A stretch of 64,000 bases of DNA from Bradyrhizobium daqingense (GTDB lineage Bacteria; Pseudomonadota; Alphaproteobacteria; Rhizobiales; Xanthobacteraceae), in the NCBI RefSeq assembly GCF_021044685.1, contig NZ_CP088014.1:3892001-3956000 (forward strand), read 5' to 3'. Shown here in pieces: positions 54,814 to 62,847 of the stretch. The translations under genes were made by a program, and so were the position numbers. Position 1 is the stretch's first letter, and each line of letters begins with the position of its first letter. The notes beneath the pieces were generated by a model that saw only the letters and a list, made by a program, of their open reading frames with translations, had not been told where the DNA came from and made no database searches.

Positions 54814-54876
54814 GCTAAGGCTCAAGTGAGCTGAGGCTCAAGCGAGCTCTGAATCAAGTGAGTTCAAGATCAAGTG
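54807..54876. repeat. 16-bp tandem repeat, about 4.4 copies
   Basis: Units CAAGTGAGCTAAGGCT, CAAGTGAGCTGAGGCT, CAAGCGAGCTCTGAAT, CAAGTGAGTTCAAGAT and a partial CAAGTG. The first unit overlaps the last Lys codon and the stop of the small secreted protein gene, so the array grew from its 3' end. Confidence 0.85.
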
Positions 54877-54893
54877 TCAGGTGAGTTCAGGAG

Positions 54894-54930
54894 GCGCCCA
54901 TGGTTTGGTCTAGGACCAAACGATGGGCGC
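54894..54930. repeat. Long hairpin around a stop codon
   Basis: 17-base arms GCGCCCATGGTTTGGTC / GACCAAACGATGGGCGC with a single G-G mismatch and the 3-base loop TAG. On the minus strand the loop is CTA, and the stop codon of the gene at 54910-55185 (complement of 54910-54912) sits at the loop. It may end that gene's transcript, but there is no T-run. Confidence 0.8.
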
Positions 54931-55185
54931 AAACTTCAAGCCGCGGCGAAGAAGTTCTTCGCCGAGCAGACCAGCACGCTCCTTCGCTGCAGCTCCGACG
55001 AGGCGGTATTTGTGACCCAACGCCTTGTCGGCTTCGACCTGACGTCGAATGCTTTCGTAGAGGCGAACGACACTCTCGTCAGTCAGGTGATCGAAGCTAC
55101 CGGCGGCCGGGGACGAAATGCCCGCGGCCGATCTGCTCTTTCGCAGAGCCGATACGACGGCATCAAGGGATTTCTCTTCGCTCAT
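54910..55185 (-). CDS. Small helical protein, unknown
   Basis: A 91-residue protein, MSEEKSLDAVVSALRKSRSA..., with a helical second half: 'LTDESVVRLYESIRRQVEADKAL' and 'YRLVGAAAKERAGLLGEELLRRG'. No signal peptide or known motif. The 3' end is folded into the long hairpin. The ATG at 55185 lacks an obvious ribosome site. The amphipathic helices and codon use support a real gene; function unknown. Confidence 0.6.
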   Translation of the reverse strand: MSEEKSLDAVVSALRKSRSAAGISSPAAGSFDHLTDESVVRLYESIRRQVEADKALGHKYRLVGAAAKERAGLLGEELLRRGLKFAPIVWS

Positions 55186-55259
55186 TGAAGGTGCCGCCCG
55201 ACTGCTGATCGACGCACACTATGCAACCGGGCCGGGAGCAGCGGGATAACAAAAGTTAA

Positions 55260-55973
55260 TTAACGGCATGCGGTGACGGACTTGGCCTGTGCCGCCACGT
55301 CCTGCCGTGTCATCGTAAACGCCAACCTGTAGCGACCGAGCATCGGATCGTCCCGTGCGCCCGCCGTTTGGAGCGATGAAGGCGAGAGCTGCCCGGCGAT
55401 CACATTCTCGACCACATCGCTATCGTAACCTGACAACAGAATGATCCAGTCGGCGACACCGTCCTTTCCCCGGATCTGTTGTTCCGTGGTAGGCGAACCT
55501 GTACTGGGCGTATCGGTCAGGAGCAGGTGGCCGCCCGTCAGCCCCGGCTTCGAGGCGAGGGCGCCGAGCGTATCGAGAAGGTACGCCCGCAGCTCAGCGG
55601 CGCGTTCAGTGTGCGGCGACAGCCTGATGGTGGCGAGCGCGCCTGCGATGCCGCCGCCAAAGCTCGCGGCGATCCGGCATTGGCTGCGTACCATGCCGAG
55701 ATGATGCGGCATCATCTTTGTCGACCACGGCGTCGGCGCGTTGAGCCGGTCGTGATATCCTTTCGAGGTCAGGACTTCGTATTGCTCGAGCTCGTACAGC
55801 ACGAAGAAGCTTTCCGCATCCTTCGTGCTGCTCCAGCGCGATCCGCGCCGGAAGCCGGGAATGCTCATCCGTTCCGGAAAATGCTCATGCGAATGCCAGT
55901 CGCCGAACTCGCTGCGCTGCTCGGCGCGAACGCGCCACCACATCGCAACGGCCGCCTTGCCCAGCAGTGACAT
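55260..55973 (-). CDS. Protein with duplicated dimeric alpha-beta-barrel-like domain
   Basis: A 237-residue soluble protein. The N-terminal half carries 'MWWRVRAEQRSEFGDWHSHEHFPERMSIPGFRRGSRW', the W/D-H-x-x-E-H-F-x-E-R pattern of EthD/DUF4286-like ferredoxin folds. The C-terminal half repeats the topology ('LTGGHLLLTDTPS', 'WIILLSGYDSDVVEN'). ATG 55973 is fixed by GGGAGGA upstream; the longer open frame before it is not conserved in character. It is divergent from the broken hydrolase gene. Substrate and role unknown. Confidence 0.7.
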   Translation of the reverse strand: MSLLGKAAVAMWWRVRAEQRSEFGDWHSHEHFPERMSIPGFRRGSRWSSTKDAESFFVLYELEQYEVLTSKGYHDRLNAPTPWSTKMMPHHLGMVRSQCRIAASFGGGIAGALATIRLSPHTERAAELRAYLLDTLGALASKPGLTGGHLLLTDTPSTGSPTTEQQIRGKDGVADWIILLSGYDSDVVENVIAGQLSPSSLQTAGARDDPMLGRYRLAFTMTRQDVAAQAKSVTACR

Positions 55974-56104
55974 GGTGATCCTCCCTTTTTGGATACATTG
56001 CCTCAACGCCAGCGCCGGCCGCAAGGTATTCGAGCCCGACGAGCTGGGCCACAATTCCGCTATGGTTCTCGTTCAACTCGAGCGCGAAATCAGGGAGGCT
56101 TCCG

Positions 56105-57075
56105 TTGCGCAGGACGCTTTGGGCTTTCGCCATCACACTCTGCTGTCTTGGCTCGTCCGCTGACGCCGCCGGCATTCAGCTGCTCCAATCCGATCCGGCG
56201 CTGTCGGGCGCGATCTGGTATCCGTGCGCGATGGAGCCCGCGCATGTGGCGCTCGGCAATCTTTCGGTCGGCGCCGACTTCGGCCTCCAAGGCGTCAAGG
56301 ATTGTCCTGTCGCGGGGGAAAAGTTGCCGCTGGTGATCGTCTCGCACGGCAGGGGCGGGTGGTTCGGCCAACACCATGACACAGTGGAGGCGCTGGCCGA
56401 CGCCGGCTTTGTCGTCGCTGCCATCAATCATCCGGTGACACATACAGCGACTCCTCGCGCCGTGACACCCTGTCCGTCTGGGAATCGCGTCCGGCCGACT
56501 TGGTGCGTCTGCGCTCGATTTCGTCCTGAGGGACTGGAAGGACAGGGCGGTGATCGATCCGGCCAAGGTGGGCTTCTTCGGCTTCTCGCTTGGAGGTGCA
56601 ACCGGCCTCGTGCTGATGGGGACCAAACCGGACTTTGCGCGAGTCGCCAGCCTTTGCAAGGAAACGACCGGCTCCTGCGCACAGCTCCACAACGGGGAGA
56701 CGCCGCCTGAGCCAATACAGGATTCGCGCATCCGCGCTGCCGTCTTTGTCGATCCCGCGCCGGGCGTCCTGACGCGGGAGAACCTCACTGTCGTCAAGGT
56801 GCCGTTCCAGTTCTGGCGCTCGCAGTTTGGCGGCCCCGGCGTCGGAGATGGTTCAGGCACGGCACGCGTTGCTGAGGGCTTGCCGGGCAAAGCCCGATAT
56901 CCACGTCGTGCCCGCCGGCCATTACGCGTTCCTCGCACCTTGTTCGGCCGAGCTGGCAGCGGCCGTGCCGCGCATCTGCACCGACGTGCCCGCCGGATTT
57001 GACCGGGCAGCGTTTCACCGCGAGTTCAACGCGGCTGTGGTGAGGTATTTTCGTGAGCAACTCGGAGAGCGCTGA
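56105..57075 (+). pseudogene. Broken alpha/beta hydrolase (dienelactone hydrolase-like)
   Basis: The pieces lie in three frames. Frame one (56105 to about 56436) gives a signal peptide (MRRTLWAFAITLCCLGSSADA), 'SGAIWYPC' and 'LPLVIVSHGRGGWFGQHHDT', ending at AAINHP. After a one-base loss, 'GDTYSDSSRRDTLSVWESRP' continues in the next frame. After a second loss near 56505, 'ALDFVLRDWKDRAVIDPAKVGFFGFSLGGATG' (nucleophile GFSLG) runs in a third. Another shift near 56840-56890 is needed to reach 'KPDIHVVPAGHYAFLAPC' and the natural C-terminus at 57075. The start is TTG behind GGGAGG. Three shifts in a gene that is otherwise family-like mark it as a decayed gene or a poorly sequenced stretch. Confidence 0.8.
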
Positions 57076-57256
57076 ACTTCGCGATCGAACGGGTGGTAAA
57101 ATGTCTGCGAACGCCGAGGGCACCGCCAGCCTCTTCGTCGCTTCAAATCAAATCGCCACACTCCAGTCCGATTCCGCTGACACTTCCATTCGCATTGAAT
57201 AGGCCCTGCGGCTGGCGCGAGTTCACGATGGCCCGCCGCATTGCGGAGATGTGCGA

Positions 57257-58258
57257 ATGCTCGGCGCGAACGACGGGGGCATCAAGCGAATCCCCCAAGA
57301 AGAATCCCAGAAAGTTCACGAAGGGACGCGAACATGGACCAGCCAGGATGCGTGGGCGGTCTACCAGCTTCCCTTCAACGACCTGCTGTTCCGAGCACAA
57401 TCCGTTCATCGCGCGCATTTCACCCCCAATCGCGTGCAGTTGAGCCGGCTGCTGAACATCAAGACCGGCGGGTGTCCGGAAGACTGCGGCTATTGCAGCC
57501 AGTCGTCGCATCATTCGACAGGCGTTGCGGCCTCCAAGCTGATGGACGCCGAGACGATCGTGGCCGAGGCGCGCAAAGCCAAGGCGAGCGGCGCGGCGCG
57601 CTATTGCATGGGAGCGGCCTGGCGTAACCCGAAGCCGCGCGACATGGATGCCATCGTCGAAGTCGTCGGTGCCGTGAAGCAGCTGGGGCTCGAAACCTGC
57701 ATGACGCTCGGCATGCTCGACCGTGGGCAGGCCGGCCGGCTGAGCGCGGCCGGGCTCGATTACTACAATCACAACATCGATACGTCGGAACGCTATTATC
57801 CGAGCGTCGTCTCCACCCGCACATTCGCCGATCGTCTCGATACGCTTTCCCATGTCCGCGAGGCCGGCATGAAAGTATGCTGCGGCGGCATCCTCGGCAT
57901 GGGCGAGAGCGAACAGGACCGCGTCGACATGCTGGTCACGCTCGCCAACCTCCCGGAAGCGCCGGAGAGCGTGCCGATCAACATGCTGATCCCTATACCG
58001 GGAACGCCGATGGCGAAAGCACCGCCGATTGGTCCGATCGAGTTCGTGCGCATCGTCGCGCTGGCGCGCATCATGATGCCGGCCTCCTTCGTGCGGCTGT
58101 CGGCCGGACGCTCGGCCATGACCGACGAGATGCAGGCGCTGTGCTTCTTTGCCGGCGCAAACTCGATCTTCGTCGGCGACACGCTGCTGACGGCGGGCAA
58201 TCCGCAGGACGAGGCCGATCGAAAGCTGTTTGGCCGGCTCGGGCTGGAAGCTCTCTGA
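57257..58258 (+). CDS. bioB: Biotin synthase
   Basis: A 333-residue radical SAM enzyme that inserts sulphur into dethiobiotin. The [4Fe-4S]/SAM cysteines are Cys73, Cys77 and Cys80 in TGGCPEDCGYCSQ. The [2Fe-2S] ligands are in 'ARYCMGAAWRNPKPRD', 'LETCMTLGML', 'MKVCCGGILGMGE' and the Arg in 'SFVRLSAGR'. The rest of the bio operon is absent, so this is an orphan copy. ATG 57257 has CGGAG at good spacing; a GTG two codons earlier is possible. Complete and normal length. Confidence 0.96.
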   Translation: MLGANDGGIKRIPQEESQKVHEGTRTWTSQDAWAVYQLPFNDLLFRAQSVHRAHFTPNRVQLSRLLNIKTGGCPEDCGYCSQSSHHSTGVAASKLMDAETIVAEARKAKASGAARYCMGAAWRNPKPRDMDAIVEVVGAVKQLGLETCMTLGMLDRGQAGRLSAAGLDYYNHNIDTSERYYPSVVSTRTFADRLDTLSHVREAGMKVCCGGILGMGESEQDRVDMLVTLANLPEAPESVPINMLIPIPGTPMAKAPPIGPIEFVRIVALARIMMPASFVRLSAGRSAMTDEMQALCFFAGANSIFVGDTLLTAGNPQDEADRKLFGRLGLEAL

Positions 58259-58273
58259 GGCAAGGGTGCTCCT

Positions 58274-58296
58274 GGAAAGGCGCTGAGCGCCTTTCC
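58274..58296 (+). terminator. Stem-loop after bioB
   Basis: Perfect arms GGAAAGGCGC / GCGCCTTTCC around TGA, 16 bases after the bioB stop. There is no T-run. Confidence 0.6.
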
Positions 58297-58382
58297 CGGT
58301 TGCGCGGGGTGTCCGTTCGAGATCGACGCCCGACGAGAACGAGCGCCGCAACTGGCTTCGCTTCGAGCAGCGTGTGTGTCCG

Positions 58383-58493
58383 GATGATGCCATACTACCC
58401 CTGTTTTGCCCGACGCTTGAAAAAATTTTCGCTAAATCAGAAATATCCTTTTGCATCAACGGGTTCCCTACTGTGCATGGGGTTGTTTTTTCA
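58383..58493. repeat. Dispersed intergenic element, copy 2
   Basis: GATGATGCCATAC..., CTGTTTTGCCCGACG..., then CCCTACTGTGCATGGGGTTG. Same blocks and order as 404-597 but with a shorter, AT-richer middle. It lies between bioB and the frc terminator, and with the two flanking stem-loops accounts for the gap 58259-58586. Confidence 0.65.
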
Positions 58494-58535
58494 GTTTCTG
58501 ATTTGAGCCTGTCGAAAAGCACCCGCCTCAAAGCA

Positions 58536-58563
58536 AAAGGGCCGCCCGATCGGGCGGCCCTTT
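58536..58563 (-). terminator. Terminator of the oxc-frc operon
   Basis: A perfect 28-base palindrome, AAAGGGCCGCCCGA / TCGGGCGGCCCTTT, 24 bases after the frc stop, followed on the minus strand by TTTTGCTTT. Confidence 0.9.
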
Positions 58564-58586
58564 CGTCTCGTTCGATGCGGTCGCGC

Positions 58587-59867
58587 TTACTCCGCGGCCT
58601 GCTTCTGCGGCGGATCGAGCGCGCCGGACTTGTGGATCTCGGCGACCTGGTGATCGGAGAAGCCGAGCACCGTGCGCAGGATCTCGTCGGTATGCTCGCC
58701 GAGCAGCGGGGAGCGCTCGACGTCGCTCGGGCTATCCGACAGCTTGATCGGGTTGCCGACCGAGAGGTACTTGCCGCGGGTGGGGTGGTCGACCTCGACG
58801 ACGGTGCCGGTCGCGCGCAGCGACTGGTCTTCGGCGAGCTCCTTCATCGACAGGATCGGGCCGCAGGGGATGTCGTCCTTGTTGAGGATCTCCATCGCCT
58901 CGAACTTGGTCTTGGTCATCGTCCACTGCTCGATGCGGGCGAAGATCTCGTTGAGACGCGGCAGGCGGGCGGCCGGCTTGGCGTAGTTCGGATCGGTCTT
59001 CCAGGTGGGCTCGCCGATCACGTCGCAGATCTTCTCCCAGACCGGGGCCTGGGTGATGAAGTAGATGTAGGCGTTGGGATCGGTCTCCCAGCCTTTGCAC
59101 TTCAGGATGCGGCCGGGCTGGCCGCCGCCGGAATCGTTGCCGGCCCGCGGCACGGCATCGCCGAACGGAATGCCTTCGCCGAACTGGCTGTATTCCTTGA
59201 GCGGGCCGTGGGCGAGGCGCTGCTGGTCGCGCAGCTTGACGCGGGAGAGGTTGAGCACGCCGTCCTGCATCGCGGCCGTGACGCGCTGGCCCTTGCCCGA
59301 ATGCGTGCGCTGGTAGAGCGCGGTGACGATGCCGAGCGCGAGGTGCAGGCCGGTGCCGGAATCGCCGATCTGCGCGCCGGTGACGAGCGGCAGGCCGTCG
59401 CGGAAGCCGGTGGTGGAGGCGGCGCCGCCGGTGCACTGCGCGACGTTCTCATAGACCTTGCAGTCCTCGTACGGGCCGGGGCCAAAACCCTTGATCGAGG
59501 CGACGATCATCTTCGGGTTGATCGCCTGGATCTTCTCCCAGGGGAAGCCCATGCGGTCGAGCACGCCGGGGCCGAAATTCTCGACCAGCACGTCGCACTT
59601 CTTGATCAGCTCGGTGAGGACTTCCTTGCCCTTGGGGTTCTTGGTGTCGAGCGTGATCGAGCGCTTGTTGTGGTTGAGCATGGTGAAATACAGGCTGTCC
59701 ACGTTCGGGATATCCTGCAGCTGGCCGCGGGTGATGTCACCCACGCCCGGACGTTCCACCTTGATCACGTCGGCGCCGAACCAGGCCAAGAGCTGCGTGC
59801 AGGTCGGTCCGGACTGCACGTGGGTGAAGTCGAGAATGCGAACGCCCTTGAGCGCTTTGGTCATCAT
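58587..59867 (-). CDS. frc: Formyl-CoA:oxalate CoA-transferase
   Basis: A 426-residue family III CoA-transferase. It moves CoA from formyl-CoA to oxalate, making the oxalyl-CoA that Oxc decarboxylates. Family features: 'GVRILDFTHVQSGPTCTQLLAWFGADVIKVE' at the start, and the catalytic aspartate Asp169 in TGAQIGDSGTGLH, the same number as in the Oxalobacter enzyme, whose total length (428) is also almost the same. ATG 59867 has CGGAG upstream. Last gene of the gntR-oxc-frc operon, 139 bases after oxc with a palindrome between. Confidence 0.96.
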   Translation of the reverse strand: MMTKALKGVRILDFTHVQSGPTCTQLLAWFGADVIKVERPGVGDITRGQLQDIPNVDSLYFTMLNHNKRSITLDTKNPKGKEVLTELIKKCDVLVENFGPGVLDRMGFPWEKIQAINPKMIVASIKGFGPGPYEDCKVYENVAQCTGGAASTTGFRDGLPLVTGAQIGDSGTGLHLALGIVTALYQRTHSGKGQRVTAAMQDGVLNLSRVKLRDQQRLAHGPLKEYSQFGEGIPFGDAVPRAGNDSGGGQPGRILKCKGWETDPNAYIYFITQAPVWEKICDVIGEPTWKTDPNYAKPAARLPRLNEIFARIEQWTMTKTKFEAMEILNKDDIPCGPILSMKELAEDQSLRATGTVVEVDHPTRGKYLSVGNPIKLSDSPSDVERSPLLGEHTDEILRTVLGFSDHQVAEIHKSGALDPPQKQAAE

Positions 59868-59960
59868 GTTGCTCCGTACTCTGTCTGCCCCTGCGCCCGG
59901 CAGGGAATAAGGGTTGAGGGGTGGCTGAAGCGCACTTGGCGCTTCAGCTCTATTGTTTGG

Positions 59961-60005
59961 GCATGATCTGTCCGGAAAACCGCTGCACGGTTTTCCGGAT
60001 CATGC
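59961..60005. repeat. Intergenic palindrome between oxc and frc
   Basis: GCATGATCTGTCCGGAAAACCG pairs with CGGTTTTCCGGATCATGC, one base after the oxc stop. It belongs to a common alphaproteobacterial palindrome type. In this place it may also stabilise or attenuate the oxc-frc message. Confidence 0.8.
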
Positions 60006-60006
60006 C

Positions 60007-61740
60007 TTACTTCTTCTTCTGCAGAACGCTCTGCGGATTGAGGTTGCCGATGCGGCCGCTCTCCGAGCCCGCGGCCGGATCGATCACCGCGTTGATCAGC
60101 GTCGGCTTGCCCGACTTCATGGCTTCGTTGACGGCGCGCTTGAGTTCGTCCGGCGAGGTGGCATTCACGCCGACGCCGCCGAAGGCTTCCATCATCTTGT
60201 CGTAGCGCGCGCCCTTGACGAACACGGTCGTCGCGGGATCGGCGTTCGCGCCGTTGACGTCGGTGCCGCGATAGATGCCGTCATTGTTGAAGATGACGAC
60301 GCAGATCGGCAGGTTGTAGCGGCAGATGGTCTCGACCTCCATGCCGGAGAAGCCGAACGCCGAGTCGCCTTCCACCGCGAGGACGGGATGACCGGTCTCG
60401 AGCGCGGCGGCGATCGCCTGGCCCATGCCGATACCCATCACACCCCAGGTGCCGACGTCGAGACGCTTGCGCGGCTTGTACATGTCGATGACGCCGCGGG
60501 CGAGATCGAGCGTGTTGGCGCCTTCGTTGACGAGGATCGCCTCGGGATACTCCTTGATGACGTTCTTCAGCACGCCGAGCGCGCCGTGATAGTCCATCGG
60601 CGATTTGTTGTTCATCAGCTTCGGCGCCATCTTGGCGACGTTCTCTTCGCGCTTGGACGAGATCGCCTTGGTCCATTCGGCGGGCGGGGCGGTCCAGCCC
60701 GTTGCCATCGCCTGGTTGAAGGCGGAGACGACCGAGCCGATGTCGCCGACCACGGGCGCGACGATCTCGACGTTGGAGTCCATCTCACGCGGCTCGATGT
60801 CGACCTGGATGAACTTCTTCGGCGCTTCGCCCCAGCTCTTGCCCTTGCCGTGCGAGAGCAGCCAGTTCAGCCGCGCGCCGATCAGCATGACGACGTCGGA
60901 GTCCTTCAGCACGGTCGAGCGGGCCGCGCCAGCGCATTGCGGATGGGTGTCGGGGAGGAGACCCTTGGCCATGCTCATCGGGAGGAACGGCACGCCGCTC
61001 TTCTCGACGAAGCTCTTGATCTCCTCGTCGGCCTGCGCGTAGGCCGCGCCCTTGCCGAGGATGATGAGCGGACGCTTGGCGCTCTTGAGCACATCGAGCG
61101 CGCGCTTGACCGAAGCCGGCGAGGGGATCTGCGCGGGCGCCGCGTCGATCACCTTGACCAGCGACTTCTGGCCGGCCTCGGCGTTCATCACCTGGCCGAA
61201 CAGCTTGGCCGGCAGGTCGAGATAAACGCCGCCCGGACGGCCCGAGACCGCGGCGCGGATGGCGCGGGCGAAGCCGATGCCGATGTCCTGGGCGTGCAGC
61301 ACGCGGTAGGCCGCCTTGCACAGCGGCTTGGCGATCGCGAGCTGATCCATCTCCTCGTAGTCGCCCTGCTGGAGATCGACGATCTCGCGCTCGGAGGAGC
61401 CCGAGACCAGGATCATCGGATAGCAGTTGGTGGTGGCGTGGGCGAGGGCGGTGAGACCATTGAGGAAACCGGGCGCCGAGACGGTGAGGCACACGCCGGG
61501 CTTCTTGGTGAGATAGCCGGCGATGCCCGCGGCATAGCCGGCGTTCTGCTCGTGACGGAAGGAGATCACGCGAATACCGGCGGCCTGTGCCATGCGGCCC
61601 AAATCCGTGATCGGGATGCCCGGCACATTATAGATGGTGTTGATGCCGTTCAGCTTGAGCGCGTCGATGACGAGATGAAAGCCATCCGTCAGCTCCTGCT
61701 CGGTGCCCGGTGCCTCGGACTTGGTCGCGGTATTCAGCAT
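60007..61740 (-). CDS. oxc: Oxalyl-CoA decarboxylase
   Basis: A 577-residue ThDP/Mg enzyme converting oxalyl-CoA to formyl-CoA and CO2. The pyrimidine-domain catalytic Glu64 lies in 'VISFRHEQNAGYAAG'; 'TVSAPGFLNGLTALAHATTNCYPMILVSGSSE' and the C-terminal GD...NN motif 'GDSAFGFSGMEVETICRYNLPICVVIFNNDG' are typical. 'YRGTDVNG' follows, as in OXC. The C-terminus ends QKKK. ATG 61740 has AGGGAGAC. It lies 60 bases downstream of gntR, in the same transcript. Confidence 0.96.
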   Translation of the reverse strand: MLNTATKSEAPGTEQELTDGFHLVIDALKLNGINTIYNVPGIPITDLGRMAQAAGIRVISFRHEQNAGYAAGIAGYLTKKPGVCLTVSAPGFLNGLTALAHATTNCYPMILVSGSSEREIVDLQQGDYEEMDQLAIAKPLCKAAYRVLHAQDIGIGFARAIRAAVSGRPGGVYLDLPAKLFGQVMNAEAGQKSLVKVIDAAPAQIPSPASVKRALDVLKSAKRPLIILGKGAAYAQADEEIKSFVEKSGVPFLPMSMAKGLLPDTHPQCAGAARSTVLKDSDVVMLIGARLNWLLSHGKGKSWGEAPKKFIQVDIEPREMDSNVEIVAPVVGDIGSVVSAFNQAMATGWTAPPAEWTKAISSKREENVAKMAPKLMNNKSPMDYHGALGVLKNVIKEYPEAILVNEGANTLDLARGVIDMYKPRKRLDVGTWGVMGIGMGQAIAAALETGHPVLAVEGDSAFGFSGMEVETICRYNLPICVVIFNNDGIYRGTDVNGANADPATTVFVKGARYDKMMEAFGGVGVNATSPDELKRAVNEAMKSGKPTLINAVIDPAAGSESGRIGNLNPQSVLQKKK

Positions 61741-61800
61741 GGGCCTTGTCTCCCTGGTCTCAAGATGCGGGGCGAATTGTTCGCCCTTCTGGTGAAGTTG

Positions 61801-62532
61801 CTAGGTAAAGAGTTCCTGGCCATGCGCTTCGACGTAAGCGGCAAGGCCGAGCGTGTGGTCGCGGGCGCGCTTCTCGGCGAGCTCGGTGTCGCGCGCCTCC
61901 AGTGCTTCGATCATGGCGAGGTGCTCGGGCAGCGAGGTCGCCGTGCGGTCCTTGCGTCCGATGGTCAGCTGGCGATAGCCGCGCACGTGCAGGAGGAGGT
62001 CGTTGGTGAGATCGACCAGCACGGGGGATTCCGACAGCGAGATCAGCGCCTGGTGGAAAGCGATGTTGGCGCGCGAATACTCCTCGACGTGATCCTCGGG
62101 CAGGCGGTCCTTGCTGAAATCCTTGAAGTAGTCGCGCAGCGCGGTGATGTCCTTCTTGCGCGCGGTGGTGGTGATGAGCCGCGCGGCCATGCTCTCCAGC
62201 GCCGCCCAGGCGCGGATCATGTCGACGATCTCGCTCTTGGTCCTGCGCACCACCATGATGCCGCGGCGGGGAACGGTCTTCACGAAACCGTCCTGCTCGA
62301 GCATCGCGATCGCTTCGCGGATCGGCGTGCGGCTGACGCCGAGACGTTCGGACAGCGCGCGCTCGTCGAGCATCACCGGCTCGGGCGTCGAATAGATGTC
62401 CATCTTGAGGATGGCTTCCTTCAAGGCATCATACGCCTTGTTCTTGAAGCTGCTCTCCGGGGCAATACGAACGATTGCGATGTCTGCCTCGGCCATGTTC
62501 GGCAACGCCTTGGTTGGTTTCCGTAGTGACAC
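61801..62532 (-). CDS. GntR/FCD regulator, likely oxalate-responsive
   Basis: A 243-residue FadR-subfamily regulator. The winged helix (about 30-95) contains 'LDERALSERLGVSRTPIREAIAMLEQDGFVKTVPRRGIMVV'-type features (seen in parts); the FCD effector domain has the metal/ligand His and Asp pattern ('ANIAFHQALISLSES', 'LPEHLAMIEALEARD', 'ARDHTLGLAAYVEAHG'). The start is GTG behind GGAGGAG. Operator F lies 58 bases upstream, so it most likely controls its own operon (gntR-oxc-frc), and through other sites the CBS, OFA, tct, small-protein and ligase genes. The effector is probably oxalate or oxalyl-CoA (inference). Confidence 0.88.
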   Translation of the reverse strand: MSLRKPTKALPNMAEADIAIVRIAPESSFKNKAYDALKEAILKMDIYSTPEPVMLDERALSERLGVSRTPIREAIAMLEQDGFVKTVPRRGIMVVRRTKSEIVDMIRAWAALESMAARLITTTARKKDITALRDYFKDFSKDRLPEDHVEEYSRANIAFHQALISLSESPVLVDLTNDLLLHVRGYRQLTIGRKDRTATSLPEHLAMIEALEARDTELAEKRARDHTLGLAAYVEAHGQELFT

Positions 62533-62589
62533 GACGAATCTCCTCCAGTGGGGAGTCGTCTTTTACAGGAATATTAACGAGAAAGTTTT

Positions 62590-62606
62590 TGGCATACCAC
62601 ATGCCA
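62590..62606. promoter_or_regulatory. Predicted GntR operator F (gntR-oxc-frc)
   Basis: TGGCATACCACATGCCA: perfect 6-base arms TGGCAT/ATGCCA with N5, 58 bases upstream of the gntR start. Confidence 0.82.
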
Positions 62607-62670
62607 GAATGTCAAGGCGGCTATTTTTTGCGGCGTTCTAAGCTGCACTCTGACTTGACAAGTTGGCTTC

Positions 62671-62687
62671 TGGCATACCAAATGCCA
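62671..62687. promoter_or_regulatory. Predicted GntR operator G (acyl-CoA ligase)
   Basis: TGGCATACCAAATGCCA: perfect arms again, 160 bases upstream of the ligase start and 65 bases from operator F on the other side of the same intergenic region. Confidence 0.82.
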
Positions 62688-62847
62688 TCGCCAGCCATTT
62701 TTGATCCAAGCCGGCGGAGTAGTGTTGGGCTTTATGCCACTCCGTTCCGCGGCATGGAGCACAGCGCGGCGAATGGCAAGCATCACGGGCAGCCGCAAAC
62801 ACGCGCGCGCTTTGAAAAGAACGAACTGAGGTCAAGGGAGAAGCCAC

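Noticed and set aside
59953..62526. 857-codon open frame opposite oxc and gntR
   Set aside because: It spans two real genes and their intergenic gap on the other strand, with composition typical of an antisense frame.
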